60,260 nucleotides of DNA from an uncultured Lachnospiraceae bacterium (lineage in GTDB: Bacteria; Bacillota; Clostridia; Lachnospirales; Lachnospiraceae). The stretch lies in assembly GCA_947173945.1 (NCBI GenBank), contig CAMWGV010000011.1, positions 1 to 60,260 of the forward strand, written 5' to 3'. Position numbers and translations under genes: made by a program. The number at the start of each line of letters is the position of its first letter. Position 1 is the first letter of the stretch. This document shows, piece after piece, positions 8,872 to 19,600 of this stretch. The notes beneath the pieces are model-generated. The model did not search any database. It had not been told where the DNA came from and saw only the letters and a program-made list of their open reading frames with translations.

Positions 8872-9312
8872 ATGTGGGGACTTATTATTGCTCTTATATC
8901 AGGAACACTTATGAGTATTCAGGGAGTATTTAATACGGGTGTTACAAAACAGACTTCAAACTGGCTTGTAACTTCATGGGTTGCTTTTTCAAGCTTTGTC
9001 GTAGCATTTATTCTTTGGGGGATATTTGAAAGAAATGATACAAATATAATGTCATTATTTCAGATTGAAAACAAATATATGCTTACCGGTGGTGTGATTG
9101 GAGCATTTATTACATGGACGGTTATAAAGAGCATAGCGGAGCTTGGACCTGCAAAGGCAGTTCTTCTTATTGTAATTGCACAGCTTCTCATTGCGTATAT
9201 TATAGAGCTTATGGGAATGTTTGGAGTAGAAAAGGTATCCTTTGAGTGGAGTAAATTAATAGGAATTATTATATCTATTGTAGGATTTATCATATTTAAA
9301 TGGGAAAAGTAG
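8872..9312 (+). CDS. YdcZ/DUF606-type DMT membrane protein
   Basis: This 146-residue protein is almost entirely hydrophobic, with about five predicted membrane helices. The N-terminal IIALISGTLMSIQGVFN is typical of the short YdcZ (DUF606) branch of the drug/metabolite transporter superfamily, whose members work as dimers. Substrate is unknown. The GGAGG site sits four to eight bases before the ATG inside the hairpin noted at 8814-8867. Confidence 0.75.
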   Translation: MWGLIIALISGTLMSIQGVFNTGVTKQTSNWLVTSWVAFSSFVVAFILWGIFERNDTNIMSLFQIENKYMLTGGVIGAFITWTVIKSIAELGPAKAVLLIVIAQLLIAYIIELMGMFGVEKVSFEWSKLIGIIISIVGFIIFKWEK

Positions 9313-9424
9313 AGTACTATTATACTTTTTTACTATTGTAATATTTTTCAAAGTTGGGTAAAATGGTAGTGTGTTTTGTTATGTGTTGTGAAATACTTGC
9401 TCAGATTATAGGGAGGTATTTCAT

Positions 9425-9994
9425 ATGCATAGATTTTTTGTATATATGTCAGCAATTTTGGTGATGACATTTCTGACGGCATGTGGCAATAGTGGAACGG
9501 TAATTACTGCCATTGAAACCGATGGTAGTACTGCTGATGAAGCGGTCAGTGCTGAGGCACCTGTTGAGGACAGGCTGTTGGCGGTATATGTTTGTGGTGC
9601 TGTTGTGAATCCGGGAGTTTATTATATGGAGCCCGGCGCAATCAAACAGGACGCTCTATATGCGGCAGGTGGGTTTTCTGAGGAGGCAGACAGAGAGTAC
9701 ATCAATCTGGCTGAGAGGATTTCTGACGGGGAAAAAATATATTTTCCAAGTGAGGAGGAAACAGAATATTATATTAGTATTGACCAAGATAAAGAATCTG
9801 GTCTGATAAACATTAACACAGCTGATGAAGAAACACTGATGACACTGCCGGGAATCGGTAAGAGCAAGGCAAGGGCGATTGTAGCGTACAGAGAAGAACA
9901 TGGAAGCTACAAAAGTGTGGATGACATAAAACAAATAAGTGGAATCAAGGATGGTGTCTACAATAATATAAAGGATTATATATGTGTAGAGTAA
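9425..9994 (+). CDS. comEA: ComEA-like DNA-binding lipoprotein (SLBB + helix-hairpin-helix)
   Basis: This 189-residue protein starts at an ATG after GGGAGGT. A signal peptide ends in a lipobox (FLTACGN), so it is predicted to be lipid-anchored outside the membrane rather than held by a transmembrane helix as in Bacillus ComEA. An SLBB domain follows (LAVYVCGAVVNPGVY, about residues 58-115). The C-terminal helix-hairpin-helix pair has INTADEETLMTLPGIGKSKA (about residues 130-149). ComEA binds incoming DNA and passes it to ComEC, which is encoded 2.7 kb downstream in the same orientation. Confidence 0.88.
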   Translation: MHRFFVYMSAILVMTFLTACGNSGTVITAIETDGSTADEAVSAEAPVEDRLLAVYVCGAVVNPGVYYMEPGAIKQDALYAAGGFSEEADREYINLAERISDGEKIYFPSEEETEYYISIDQDKESGLININTADEETLMTLPGIGKSKARAIVAYREEHGSYKSVDDIKQISGIKDGVYNNIKDYICVE

Positions 9995-10003
9995 GGAGAT
10001 AAC

Positions 10004-10690
10004 ATGAAAAAGGTTTTGGTAGTTGATGATGAAAAGTCAATCGTAAAGGGAATAAAATTCAGCCTCGAACAGGATGATATGCATGTAGATGTGGCATATG
10101 ATGGAGATGAGGGCTTTAATATGGCAAAGGAGAACAAGTATGATATTATTCTCCTTGATATTATGTTGCCTGGTATTACTGGCTTGGAAATCTGTCAGAT
10201 GATTCGGGAGTTTTCCGATGTTCCTATCATTATGCTTACAGCTAAAGGTGATGATATGGATAAAATATTGGGGCTTGAGTATGGCGCAGACGATTATATT
10301 ACGAAGCCGTTTAACATTCTTGAGGTAAAGGCGAGGATAAAGGCTATTTTAAGAAGAAATACCAAAATTGCCAATGAGACTGCGAGTAGCAAGATTATAG
10401 AAGCCAAAGGCCTTAAAATTGATTGTGACAGCAGGCGGGTATACATAGATGAAAAGGAAGCGAACCTGACTGCAAAGGAATTCGACCTTGTGTATCTGTT
10501 GATTTCAAACCCTAACAAGGTTTATTCAAGAGAACAGCTTTTAAAGACAATATGGGGAGCAGGTTATCCCGGTGATGCAAGAACGGTGGATGTTCATGTA
10601 AGAAGACTTAGGGAGAAAATTGAGTCAACACCTGCAAATCCAAAATATATTCACACGAAGTGGGGAGTTGGATATTATTTTCAATCCTGA
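10004..10690 (+). CDS. OmpR/PhoB-family response regulator
   Basis: This 228-residue protein has a receiver domain with acidic DDE near residue 8, phospho-acceptor Asp in ILLDIMLPG (about residue 53), Thr/Ala in MLTAKGDD and Lys in YITKPFN. A winged-helix DNA-binding domain ends with GDARTVDVHVRRLREKIE and WGVGYYF. The ATG follows AAGGAGA ten bases after comEA. The sensor kinase follows 22 bases later. The pair sits between comEA and comEC, so it may control those genes, but this is inference. Confidence 0.95.
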   Translation: MKKVLVVDDEKSIVKGIKFSLEQDDMHVDVAYDGDEGFNMAKENKYDIILLDIMLPGITGLEICQMIREFSDVPIIMLTAKGDDMDKILGLEYGADDYITKPFNILEVKARIKAILRRNTKIANETASSKIIEAKGLKIDCDSRRVYIDEKEANLTAKEFDLVYLLISNPNKVYSREQLLKTIWGAGYPGDARTVDVHVRRLREKIESTPANPKYIHTKWGVGYYFQS

Positions 10691-10712
10691 TACTTGAAGC
10701 GAGGAAACGACA

Positions 10713-12146
10713 TTGAAAACGAACAAAAAAAATATGACTGCTATCAGTCTGCGTGCATTTATTACGATATACATTATACTTGTTGTTTTGTTGCTTTTAT
10801 CTGTTTATTCTATAGTCATTGTAAGATTCAGTAAGGACAGCCAGAGAAAGGTATTGGAAAATGATGTGTGGAAGCAGTGTGACAGGCTTTCACAGGATTT
10901 GATTGCAAATGAATTTTCTGTGGTCGGAGAGAATGCGGATTTAAATCTCTGCATAGATTCTATGGCAACATTTTTTGATGGACGTATTTTTATCATTGAC
11001 TCCGATTATAAGATTATAAAGGATTCCGCGGATGAAAAACAAAATACATTTATTATAAATTCATCTGTCATCAGTGCTATGACAGGGGAGGAGTCCCGTG
11101 TTGTCTCATTGATGGATCAACATTATCAGTATGTTTGTCCTGTGAATACAGAGGATGGAACCGCAGGTGTAATAATGGTCAGCATTCCGTCCCAAAGAAT
11201 AACGTCTGTATGGGATAACATTTCTGAACGAAGCTATATGCTTGTATTTGTTGTTATCGTGATTGGTATTTTGCTGGCTGTGCTGGGAGCAGGTATATGT
11301 GTAAGGGGCTTAAAAAACATTAATACACATATGGAGACTATGAGGTATGGTCAGGCATCCCATGACATACCGGAATCCGGTTTTACTGAGTTCCGGACTA
11401 TTATAGAAAATTACAATAACTCTATTGGCAAGCTTATGGAAATAGATTCCTCAAGACAGGAGTTTGTATCAAATGTGTCACATGAGCTGAAAACGCCTAT
11501 TACATCCATGAAAGTGCTTGCGGATTCCCTGGTTCAAAATGAACAGGCAGATTTGGATATGTACAAAGAGTTTATGGCGGATATTGTTGATGAAATTGAC
11601 AGGGAAAGTGAAATCATTACAGATTTGCTTACACTTGTAAAAACAGATAAAAAATCTGCAGAGCTTAACATTGCAACTATTGATATTAACACTCTGCTTG
11701 AGATTATTCTTAAGCGTGTTGCACCTTTGGCCGATGCAAGAGGTATTGTTATAACGTATGAGAGCTATAGAGAGGTTGAGGCTGATGTTGATGAGGTGAA
11801 GCTTACACTTGCCTTGACAAATATTATAGAAAATGCCATAAAATACAATGTTGATAATGGCTGGATAAAGGTTACTTTAAACTCGGATCACAAAAACTTT
11901 TACGTTAAGGTGGCTGATTCGGGAGTGGGTATACCGGATGATTGTAAGGATAAGGTTTTTGAAAGATTTTATAGAGTTGATAAGGCAAGAAGCAGGGATA
12001 CCGGAGGAACCGGTCTGGGGCTTGCTATAACAAGAAATATTATTCTCATGCATGAAGGTACAATTAAGCTGTATAGTGAATCCGGTGAGGGAACAACATT
12101 TACTATTAAAATCCCTATCAGGCATGTAGATAACAAAGAGGGTTAA
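10713..12146 (+). CDS. Sensor histidine kinase
   Basis: The 477-residue protein begins with a TTG after GCGAGGAAA. Two membrane helices (about residues 12-34 and 172-194) bracket an extracellular sensing region of about 135 residues. A HAMP-like linker leads to the H-box SNVSHELKTPITSMK with the phospho-accepting His. The ATP-binding domain has the N box (ENAIKYN), DSGVGIPD and GGTGLGLAI. It pairs with the response regulator upstream. The signal is unknown. Confidence 0.93.
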   Translation: MKTNKKNMTAISLRAFITIYIILVVLLLLSVYSIVIVRFSKDSQRKVLENDVWKQCDRLSQDLIANEFSVVGENADLNLCIDSMATFFDGRIFIIDSDYKIIKDSADEKQNTFIINSSVISAMTGEESRVVSLMDQHYQYVCPVNTEDGTAGVIMVSIPSQRITSVWDNISERSYMLVFVVIVIGILLAVLGAGICVRGLKNINTHMETMRYGQASHDIPESGFTEFRTIIENYNNSIGKLMEIDSSRQEFVSNVSHELKTPITSMKVLADSLVQNEQADLDMYKEFMADIVDEIDRESEIITDLLTLVKTDKKSAELNIATIDINTLLEIILKRVAPLADARGIVITYESYREVEADVDEVKLTLALTNIIENAIKYNVDNGWIKVTLNSDHKNFYVKVADSGVGIPDDCKDKVFERFYRVDKARSRDTGGTGLGLAITRNIILMHEGTIKLYSESGEGTTFTIKIPIRHVDNKEG

Positions 12147-12152
12147 ATCGCA

Positions 12153-12641
12153 ATGAAAAAGGTTGTTAATGTTTTCCTTGCTTTGTGTATGCTTATTTTG
12201 CTGGCAGGATGCGGGGAGAAAAATGCAAATACTGAGTTTTCCGAGGGCGTGGCGCAGGAAAATATGGTAGACATATATTACCCGGGAGATAAGGGCATTG
12301 AAAAGGATAGTGTTGCCTTTCAGCTAAAACAGCCGGATTCAATGGTAGCATCCATTGAGGAGCTTATGCCTGTTTTGTCTGAGAAGCTGGGTAGTGACAG
12401 AATTGAATATAGTACTTATATGATAGATGCCTACAATAATGTCACCTTGGATTTTGATTTGGTAAGCGAATACAATAAAGAGTTTTATCTTCTTGCAAAG
12501 GCGGCAATAACAAGTTCTTTATTTCAGATACCTGATATAAATGTCATAACGGTAAGACTCAGTGACGATAAGGGAAAGGTTATTTCAGAGGAGAGCTTTG
12601 ACCGAAAATCTTTCTATTTCTACGGATATTCCGGTATGTAA
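12153..12641 (+). CDS. GerMN-domain lipoprotein
   Basis: This 162-residue protein has a signal peptide with lipobox (LLAGCGEK) and a mature domain with a GerMN-like pattern (VDIYYPG, then ITSSLFQIPDINVITV). GerMN domains occur in sporulation/germination lipoprotein GerM and in proteins linked to two-component systems. It starts six bases after the kinase stop, which suggests it is an accessory or output of that system. Exact function is not known. Confidence 0.75.
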   Translation: MKKVVNVFLALCMLILLAGCGEKNANTEFSEGVAQENMVDIYYPGDKGIEKDSVAFQLKQPDSMVASIEELMPVLSEKLGSDRIEYSTYMIDAYNNVTLDFDLVSEYNKEFYLLAKAAITSSLFQIPDINVITVRLSDDKGKVISEESFDRKSFYFYGYSGM

Positions 12642-12662
12642 AAATCAGTTGGGAGATTTTAA

Positions 12663-15029
12663 TTGAGAAGAATTTTGTTTTGGGCAGTAGTTATGTTTGC
12701 ACTTGGAGAGGTGGTTTACATAATGATTGGCAAAACGGTTTTATCGTACATGCTTATTGGCATGTTTATTTGCGTTGGAGTATTTTTTTACAGGATATGC
12801 AAAAGAGCAGCATATATATGTGTGTTTGCCATGCCTCTTGCAGGCTTTATATGTATTGGAAACGGTTATGTATGTGACCGTTTGATGGAGCTTAGATACA
12901 GGGAATCTGCGGGTGATGGGACATATATTAAGCTTCAGGGCATTGTTGATGAAGTAAGCGGTGGGAATGAAAAATGCAGTATAGTAATAAAAACAGTTGA
13001 TGGGTGTAGAGTGATTGCATACGGAGTTGACTGTGACCTTAAAAAGGGTCAGGAGATTTTGGTGATGGGGAATGCGGTCTGTCCGTCTAGACCCACAAAC
13101 CCAGGAGCATTTGATTTTGTTACCTATTACAAAGGAAGAAATATATGTTTTTCCATAAATATAGACCAGCTGACGTTGCTTGATGCATCCTATAATAGGA
13201 TGTGGCAAAAACTTGTAAATATCAGGATGTGGGGAATTCACAGACTGGAAGCAATATGTGAAAACGGCTGTGCAGAATATAAAGGGATTTTGTTTGGAGA
13301 TAAAAGCAGTATCAGTGACAGGAATATGCTGATTTATAGGAGGAGCGGTATCGCTCATATTCTGGCTATATCCGGGCTTCATATATCAATCGTAAGTGGA
13401 TTTATTTATATGCTTTTCCGAAAAATGTATATGCCAACATGGCTGTCCGCATTTACTGCAATAATGACGGCATTTTTGTATGGAGCACTTGCGGGTTTTG
13501 GCATGAGCACAGTCAGGGCCCTTATCATGCTGACTGTCGCCATGTTGGGCAACCGGCTTGGAAAGAGTGTTGATATGCTTACAGGGCTTGCGGCGGCTGT
13601 TTTTATAATGCTAATAAAAAATCCAATGAGTATCATGGATACAGGTATGCTGTTAAGCGCAGGGGCAATACTGGGAGTATGCATGGGAGCATACATAAAT
13701 AAATGCCTTTTAAATAATGGACGGATAAAAAAATATTTTAGAAAACATAGGGCTGCCAAATACATAATGAGTTCTGTCATTGTTTCAATATCAATCAATA
13801 TAGTTACATTTCCCATAGTTGCATATTTTTATTATGAGCTTCCAATGTATGGGTTTATCATCAATTTATTTGTTGTTCCATGCATGTCATTGGTTGTGGT
13901 ATTGGGAGTTGTGGGCATTATATTATCCATGCTTTCTCTATCGATTGGGAGAGCGTTTATTACACCGGGAATAGGGCTTCTGAAAATTTTCAAGAAAATA
14001 TCAGAAATCACTCTGAAGCTTCCTTTTTCAACAGCAAATACAGGAAAGCCATCCATGTGGCAGATAATTGTATATTATACAATACTGCTTGTAATTCTGG
14101 CTATAATGGACAGACATATGAAGGAAAAGCTGATACGTTTTTTAGAGGATAAAAGATTTAAAAAAATAGACAGACGAAAATTTACAAAAATACAACATGG
14201 TTTGGTTATTCTGATATTATGTTTAGTGGTTAACATAACTATATGTATTCCTTTTATTAAAAATAGGGAAAGCTTTGTATTTCTTGATGTTGGACAGGGA
14301 GACGGAGTATTGATTTCTACACCGCATGGGACGGTGATTGCCATAGATGGGGGCACAGTAAGTATGGAAGGGGAAAACCTTGCAAAATACATATTGTCGC
14401 CTGCAGCAAAGTCATTAAAAATGGCAGATATTGATTTTTGGGCTGTCACACATGGAGATTTGGATCATGTAAATGGTCTGATATATATTTTGGAAAACTA
14501 TGATGTCTATGGAATAAACATTCGTTGTATTCTTCTTTCCGAGCATGTCGTATGTAATGATGCTATAAATAAAATAGTGACGCTTTCCGAGAACAACAAA
14601 ATTCCAATCAGATACATGAATGTTGGAGATATGGTAACAGACGGAAGTGCAGATATTGTGTGCTGCCATCCTGACAGAAGCGTTGAGACGGAAGATACAA
14701 ATGATGCTTCTTTGGGGCTCAGCTACAATGGAGAAAAGCTCAGTGGGCTGTTTCTTGGAGATATGTCGGAGGAAGCAATTGCATATATGTTTTTGCATCA
14801 TGGAACGCTTTTGGAAAATAGCTATACCTGTTTAAAGGTGCCGCATCATGGCTCAAAAAACTCCCTTTATGAGCCATTGTATGCTGACGGCAAAGGGGAA
14901 ATGGCCGTTATTTCATGTGGTAAAAATAATTTGTATGGACATCCTCACAGTGATGTGATTAATATGCTTACGAATGAGCATATTGATATATACCGTACAG
15001 ATATACATGGAGCTGTTATTATCAGGTAG
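12663..15029 (+). CDS. comEC: DNA internalization protein ComEC/Rec2
   Basis: This 788-residue protein starts at TTG (12663) after GGGAGA. An N-terminal membrane and OB-like region (1-180) leads into the Competence domain with many helices (about 210-500, with GIAHILAISGLHISI). A C-terminal metallo-beta-lactamase-like domain (about 540-788) has LDVGQGDGVLIS, HGDLDHVNG and PHHGSKNS. ComEC is the membrane channel for transforming DNA, and the C-terminal domain is thought to degrade one strand. The gene appears intact, so the strain keeps at least two uptake components. Confidence 0.95.
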   Translation: MRRILFWAVVMFALGEVVYIMIGKTVLSYMLIGMFICVGVFFYRICKRAAYICVFAMPLAGFICIGNGYVCDRLMELRYRESAGDGTYIKLQGIVDEVSGGNEKCSIVIKTVDGCRVIAYGVDCDLKKGQEILVMGNAVCPSRPTNPGAFDFVTYYKGRNICFSINIDQLTLLDASYNRMWQKLVNIRMWGIHRLEAICENGCAEYKGILFGDKSSISDRNMLIYRRSGIAHILAISGLHISIVSGFIYMLFRKMYMPTWLSAFTAIMTAFLYGALAGFGMSTVRALIMLTVAMLGNRLGKSVDMLTGLAAAVFIMLIKNPMSIMDTGMLLSAGAILGVCMGAYINKCLLNNGRIKKYFRKHRAAKYIMSSVIVSISINIVTFPIVAYFYYELPMYGFIINLFVVPCMSLVVVLGVVGIILSMLSLSIGRAFITPGIGLLKIFKKISEITLKLPFSTANTGKPSMWQIIVYYTILLVILAIMDRHMKEKLIRFLEDKRFKKIDRRKFTKIQHGLVILILCLVVNITICIPFIKNRESFVFLDVGQGDGVLISTPHGTVIAIDGGTVSMEGENLAKYILSPAAKSLKMADIDFWAVTHGDLDHVNGLIYILENYDVYGINIRCILLSEHVVCNDAINKIVTLSENNKIPIRYMNVGDMVTDGSADIVCCHPDRSVETEDTNDASLGLSYNGEKLSGLFLGDMSEEAIAYMFLHHGTLLENSYTCLKVPHHGSKNSLYEPLYADGKGEMAVISCGKNNLYGHPHSDVINMLTNEHIDIYRTDIHGAVIIR

Positions 15030-15170
15030 ATTGTACTGGCTTGTGAAGGGAAAAGAGCCTCCCATTTTGAGGAAATGAATGTTAAAATTGACATGACAGG
15101 GAAATTGTTGTAAAAACATATATAGGAATGTATGAAAAGAACAAAGCAGAGAATGTAGGAGAATATAAGA
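15030..15170 (+). other. Intergenic gap with a weak promoter candidate
   Basis: The 141 bases between comEC and holA contain TTGACA (about 15088-15093) with only a poor -10 (TAAAAA) at 17 bases, and a weak CCTC/GAGG hairpin. No gene was seen. It may give separate transcription of holA. Confidence 0.3.
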
Positions 15171-16175
15171 GTGGCACAAAAGTCAGATGGAATGTCGGTT
15201 ATTAATTCACATATAGAGCAGGAAAGTTACTCCGGTGTTTATCTTTTTTGCGGCGATGAGCCATACCTTGTAAACCAGTATAAGGATAAGCTGATAGATG
15301 CAGTCTGTGATAAAAAGGATAGTATGAATTACATGGTGTACAAGGGAGAACATGCAGTGCCGGAGGATATAAGTGAGCTTGCAACGACGATGCCCTTTTT
15401 TGCGGACAGGAGAGTTATCCTTGTGGAAAACTCGGGTTTTTTTAAAAAGGGAAATGAGGCGATGGAGGCTTTGCTCGAGAATTTAACAGATACAACAATA
15501 CTTGTGTTTGTTGAAAGCGAAATAGACAAGAGGCTTAAACTTTATAAGCAGCTTGCAAAAGCAGGAACTGTTGTAGAATTTTCTACGCCTGATGAGAAGA
15601 CCCTGCTGACATGGCTGAAGTCATTGTTTACAAGAGAGGGTATGAAAATTGATGATGAGGCTGTTTATGCCCTGCTTCAAAATGTAGGAGCAGACATGAA
15701 TTTGCTTGCCAATGAGGCGGAAAAGCTGAAATGCTACTGTATGGAACAGGAAAAGATAGATGCTGCCTCTGTAGAAAGACTATGTATAAATCAGGTGGAA
15801 AGTAAAATATTTGATATGATGGATGCACTGTCACAAAGAAATGCGGAAAAGACAATGCGGCTGTATGATGATTTACTTATGTTGAGAGAGCCAGCCATGC
15901 GGCTGTTGTTTTTGGTGACAAGACAGTACAATATACTTCTTAAAGTTAAACTTGCGCTGGAATCAGAAAGTAATAATAGCAAAATAGCCTCCGCTGTTAA
16001 AATACCGCCATTTACTGTAAAAAAATACGTGGCTCAATGTGATGGGTATACCTATAGTCAGTTAATAGAATGTGTTGACATGTGCCAGCGTGCCGACAGC
16101 GATATAAAATCAGGACGAATGAAGGACAATATGGCTGTGGAAATGCTGATTGTTAATCTGCTTAACAAAGAATGA
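15171..16175 (+). CDS. holA: DNA polymerase III delta subunit
   Basis: This 334-residue protein starts at GTG (15171) after GTAGGAGA. The N-terminal YSGVYLFCGDEPYLVNQYKD segment is the HolA signature, and the length matches the clamp-loader delta subunit. Delta opens the beta clamp in the cytoplasmic replication complex. The order comEC-holA-rpsT is common in Firmicutes, which supports all three calls. Confidence 0.95.
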   Translation: MAQKSDGMSVINSHIEQESYSGVYLFCGDEPYLVNQYKDKLIDAVCDKKDSMNYMVYKGEHAVPEDISELATTMPFFADRRVILVENSGFFKKGNEAMEALLENLTDTTILVFVESEIDKRLKLYKQLAKAGTVVEFSTPDEKTLLTWLKSLFTREGMKIDDEAVYALLQNVGADMNLLANEAEKLKCYCMEQEKIDAASVERLCINQVESKIFDMMDALSQRNAEKTMRLYDDLLMLREPAMRLLFLVTRQYNILLKVKLALESESNNSKIASAVKIPPFTVKKYVAQCDGYTYSQLIECVDMCQRADSDIKSGRMKDNMAVEMLIVNLLNKE

Positions 16176-16181
16176 TTAAAA

Positions 16182-16226
16182 AAAGAGCATCACTATAACT
16201 AAATGTTAGCTATAGGAATGCTCTTT
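16182..16226. terminator. Bidirectional terminator between holA and rpsT
   Basis: AAAGAGCAT (16182-16190) pairs with ATGCTCTTT (16218-16226), and an inner CTATAACTAA/TTAGCTATAG arm (9 of 10 pairs) extends the stem. A and T runs flank it on both sides, fitting two converging genes. Confidence 0.9.
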
Positions 16227-16239
16227 CTTTATTTTTTAA

Positions 16240-16503
16240 TTATGCCATACGGTTAACTGCTAAAGTAAGATGTGAAATCTTTCTTGAAGCGTTGTTCTTG
16301 TGGTAAATACCCTTTGAAGCAGCCTTGCTTATCTCTGAGATAGCAATTTTAAGCTTTGCCTCAGCCTCAGCCTTGTTGCCGGACTCGATAGCAGCTTCAA
16401 CATTCTTAATAAGAGTCTTAACCTTAGACTTAATCATCTTGTTTCTCAATGTTTTAGTTTCAATTACAAGAATTCTCTTCTTTGCAGATTTGATATTTGC
16501 CAA
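16240..16503 (-). CDS. rpsT: 30S ribosomal protein S20
   Basis: The best start is a TTG whose first base is 16503, giving MANIKSAKKRIL and an 87-residue protein, the usual S20 length. A GGAGGTG ribosome site lies eight bases upstream. A longer in-frame ATG (16518) overlaps that site and is rejected. S20 binds 16S rRNA in early 30S assembly. Use of a TTG start for S20 is known in other bacteria and may limit its synthesis. Confidence 0.96.
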   Translation of the reverse strand: MANIKSAKKRILVIETKTLRNKMIKSKVKTLIKNVEAAIESGNKAEAEAKLKIAISEISKAASKGIYHKNNASRKISHLTLAVNRMA

Positions 16504-16541
16504 ATCAGACACCTCCATTAAAATAAATCAAAAGTTTAAAT

Positions 16542-16570
16542 AAGTATTGTATTAATATCACCTTAGTCAA
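16542..16570 (-). promoter_or_regulatory. rpsT promoter candidate
   Basis: Reading leftward, TTGACT (16570-16565) is followed at 17-18 bases by ATACTT/TACTTA. The -35 is good and the -10 is weak. The remaining 100 bases up to the cyclic-di-GMP gene stop (16679) show no gene. Confidence 0.4.
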
Positions 16571-16678
16571 GACACGAACAAACATACCCACACCACCAGA
16601 TATGCTGAACCTTGGTGAATTATTGCTATCGTACTGTTTCGCACGCAAACCTTAGGATATCAAATTAGTATTTTAATG

Positions 16679-19600
16679 TCAATAGTTTTTCTGTAAATAT
16701 TTTTTTACCAGCTTGTCGTAGTCACTAATAGGCATTGGCTTGGCAAACAGGAATCCCTGACCGACTTCACAGCCTAATTCCTTTAACATTTTGAGCTGGT
16801 CAGAAGCTTCAATACCCTCGCTTACAACCCTGATGTCCAGATTGTGAGCCATATCTATTATGCACTTCAGTATGTATACCGCATTTTTGTCATTTGAGGC
16901 GGAACGTGCAAGAAAATCGTGGTCAAGCTTAATAACATCTACAGGCAGGTCACGAAGCAGGGTGAGAGATGAGTAGCCTGTTCCGAAATCATCCATATTT
17001 ATGGAAAAGTCAAGGGAACGCAGCTTGCCGAGAACATCTATCATATGCTCATAATCCTCAACTAAAATGCTTTCCGTTATTTCAAACTCAATGTAATGAT
17101 GAGGTATACAATATTTTTCAACAATTTCCTGTGCCTTAAGCAGAAAATCCGGATGTGACAGCGTTATGCGTGAAAGGTTAACGGAGAAAGGCAGGGCACA
17201 TATATCTGTGTCTAGATATCTCCGAAGAGATTTGCAGGCTTCCTCAAGCATAAAGCAGTCGATCTGATAGATAAATCCATTTTTTTCAAAGGACGGTATA
17301 AAGGCGGATGGTTCAAGAAATCCTTTTGAAGGGGACATCCATCTTACAAGAAGCTCTCCACCAATCAGTGTGTCATTGTTAATATCATATTTTGGCTGTA
17401 CATATGCACAGAATTCTTTATTCTCAAGGGCAGCATGCATGCTGTTTTCGATATGTGCCTCATTGAGCACGGTTTTGTGGTACTCATCGTTATAAAAGGC
17501 ATAGGATACTCCGGTAGCTGCTTTAATATTTTTGGCTGCCATCATGGCACGGTCAACGAGACGGTTAATGCTGTACGAGTGCATCGTTTCATCTATTATA
17601 AGGATTCCTGTAATGAAATCAACTAAAAATCTGTCCTGTATCGTACCACATGCATCGTGAATTTCGTTTCTGATGCTATTATAGATATCCATAAATGAAT
17701 TATCTTTTTTATTATGAATCAGCATAATATATGTGTCACCGATTAATCTGGCAAAGGTTTCTCCGTCTTCAAGATGTTTATTCAGGACATCCGCAACTGT
17801 TTTAAGGGTCAGGTCTCCCACACTGTGTCCATATGTTTCATTGATATATTTAAAGTTTTTAATGTTAAAATAGAACATTACATAATCATCATCAGGATTA
17901 TTATCAAGTATATCCTGAGCAGTTACTTTGAACTTTTCAAAGTTTCCATAGCCGGTTATGATATCACGATAGGATGCCTCGGCAACTTTCTTTTCTATCG
18001 TAATATTTTGCTCAAGCTCCTGTTTGATACGTTCGGATTTTGTCTGTTTATGTATGTTGGATACGAGCACATATGAATTATTTCCCGTACTCCAGTTTAT
18101 TGGGGACATATATACATCCAAAGTTTCACCTGTTGCCTTGTTTGGCTTTACACATTTTGAGGTCTGATTCTCAGTCGTTTTATGAAGTGCACAGTCACGG
18201 CATGGACCGCTGCATTGATACATACAGCTATAGCATTTACTGTTGAGAGTCAGATTCGGGAAGTATTCTGTGGCAGTTTCATTGAAATACATAACGTCGT
18301 AGCTATCTCTGTCCACAATAACAATAGAATTTTCAACAGTATCAAAAATACGTATTGTATCCTCACGAAGCAGCGACATACGCTCGCTGCTTTTCTTGGC
18401 ACAGACTGCTTCGCCTAAAAGCTTGAAAATGTGCTTAAAGGAAGTGATTACAGATGAAGACCAGACGGAATCACTGTTCATTGAATAAAAGCCTATAAAA
18501 CCAATCACATTTCCTTCAAGCATAATCTGTGACTGGATAAGGCGTCTGATACCCTCCGAATAAGGATTCATGCTTGAGGAATGCAGTTTAATTAAGGATG
18601 TGTCCGAACTGTATACAACACCGTCAATTCCCATTGCGTTAAGCTCCTCAAATACTGTTGCCGGAGTGTGTTGTTTTATATGCCGGTCATCTGAAATTCC
18701 TTTTTTGCACCACTGATGTGTACAATCAACAAATTTATCTGTTGAGCCATATTCCCATATGCATATTTTGTCTATATCGTAGTTGTTCCCGATAATATCA
18801 AGAGATTTTTTAATTGCCATATGAGTGTTGCTGTCGGAAAAGAGCATTGTCAGAAGCTCGTTTATTACTTTGTCATCAGAGGAAGCTTTTACACTGCTTC
18901 GCTCATTTTCATATGTGGCTCTTTCCATGTCATTTTCATAGCAGAAGTAGCAGTTTTTACCATTAAGCTTTGCCTGATATAAAGCAGTATCTGCTCTTTC
19001 AAGAAGAACATCATAAGAAATTTGTTCATTGGTTGCAGCTATGCCTATGCTGAGAGTGACCTTACAGGAATCTGTTCCTGGGTAAAGTGCTCTCAGTTTA
19101 TTTGCAATCTGATCCGCTTTTTCACATGCAACCTGAGTATCAAGAAGATTGCTGAAATAAACACAGAATTCATCGCCGCCAAGTCGTCCTGCCAGATCAT
19201 ATTCGCTGGTATATTCTTTCAGTGTGTCAGCTATGCTCACAATGACTTCATCACCCTTAAGATGACCGTATGTATCGTTTATTTTTTTGAAATCGTCAAT
19301 ATCAACAAGCATAAGTACATTGTATGTATTACCATCCAGTTCACGGAGATGTGACTTGATTTTGTTTTCTGTAGAGGCTTTATTGAACAGTCCCGTCATG
19401 AGGTCGGTTTCTGCTTTTAGTAAAAGCTTTTGTTGTTCCATTTTTTGTGAATTAATATTTCTCAGCAGTCCTACAACACGTATCGGGTTTTGTTCCTCAT
19501 CATAAATAGTTGAAAACGTTGAGAAAAACCATTGAAATCCGTTGTTTTTGGTGTTCAGCTTAAACTCAGTTGAATGAAACTCGACACCGGATTTTGCAAG

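Noticed and set aside
12741-13382. Minus-strand frame of 213 codons inside comEC
   Set aside because: It lies opposite a clear ComEC membrane region and has Cys/His/Tyr-rich noise composition with no start signal.
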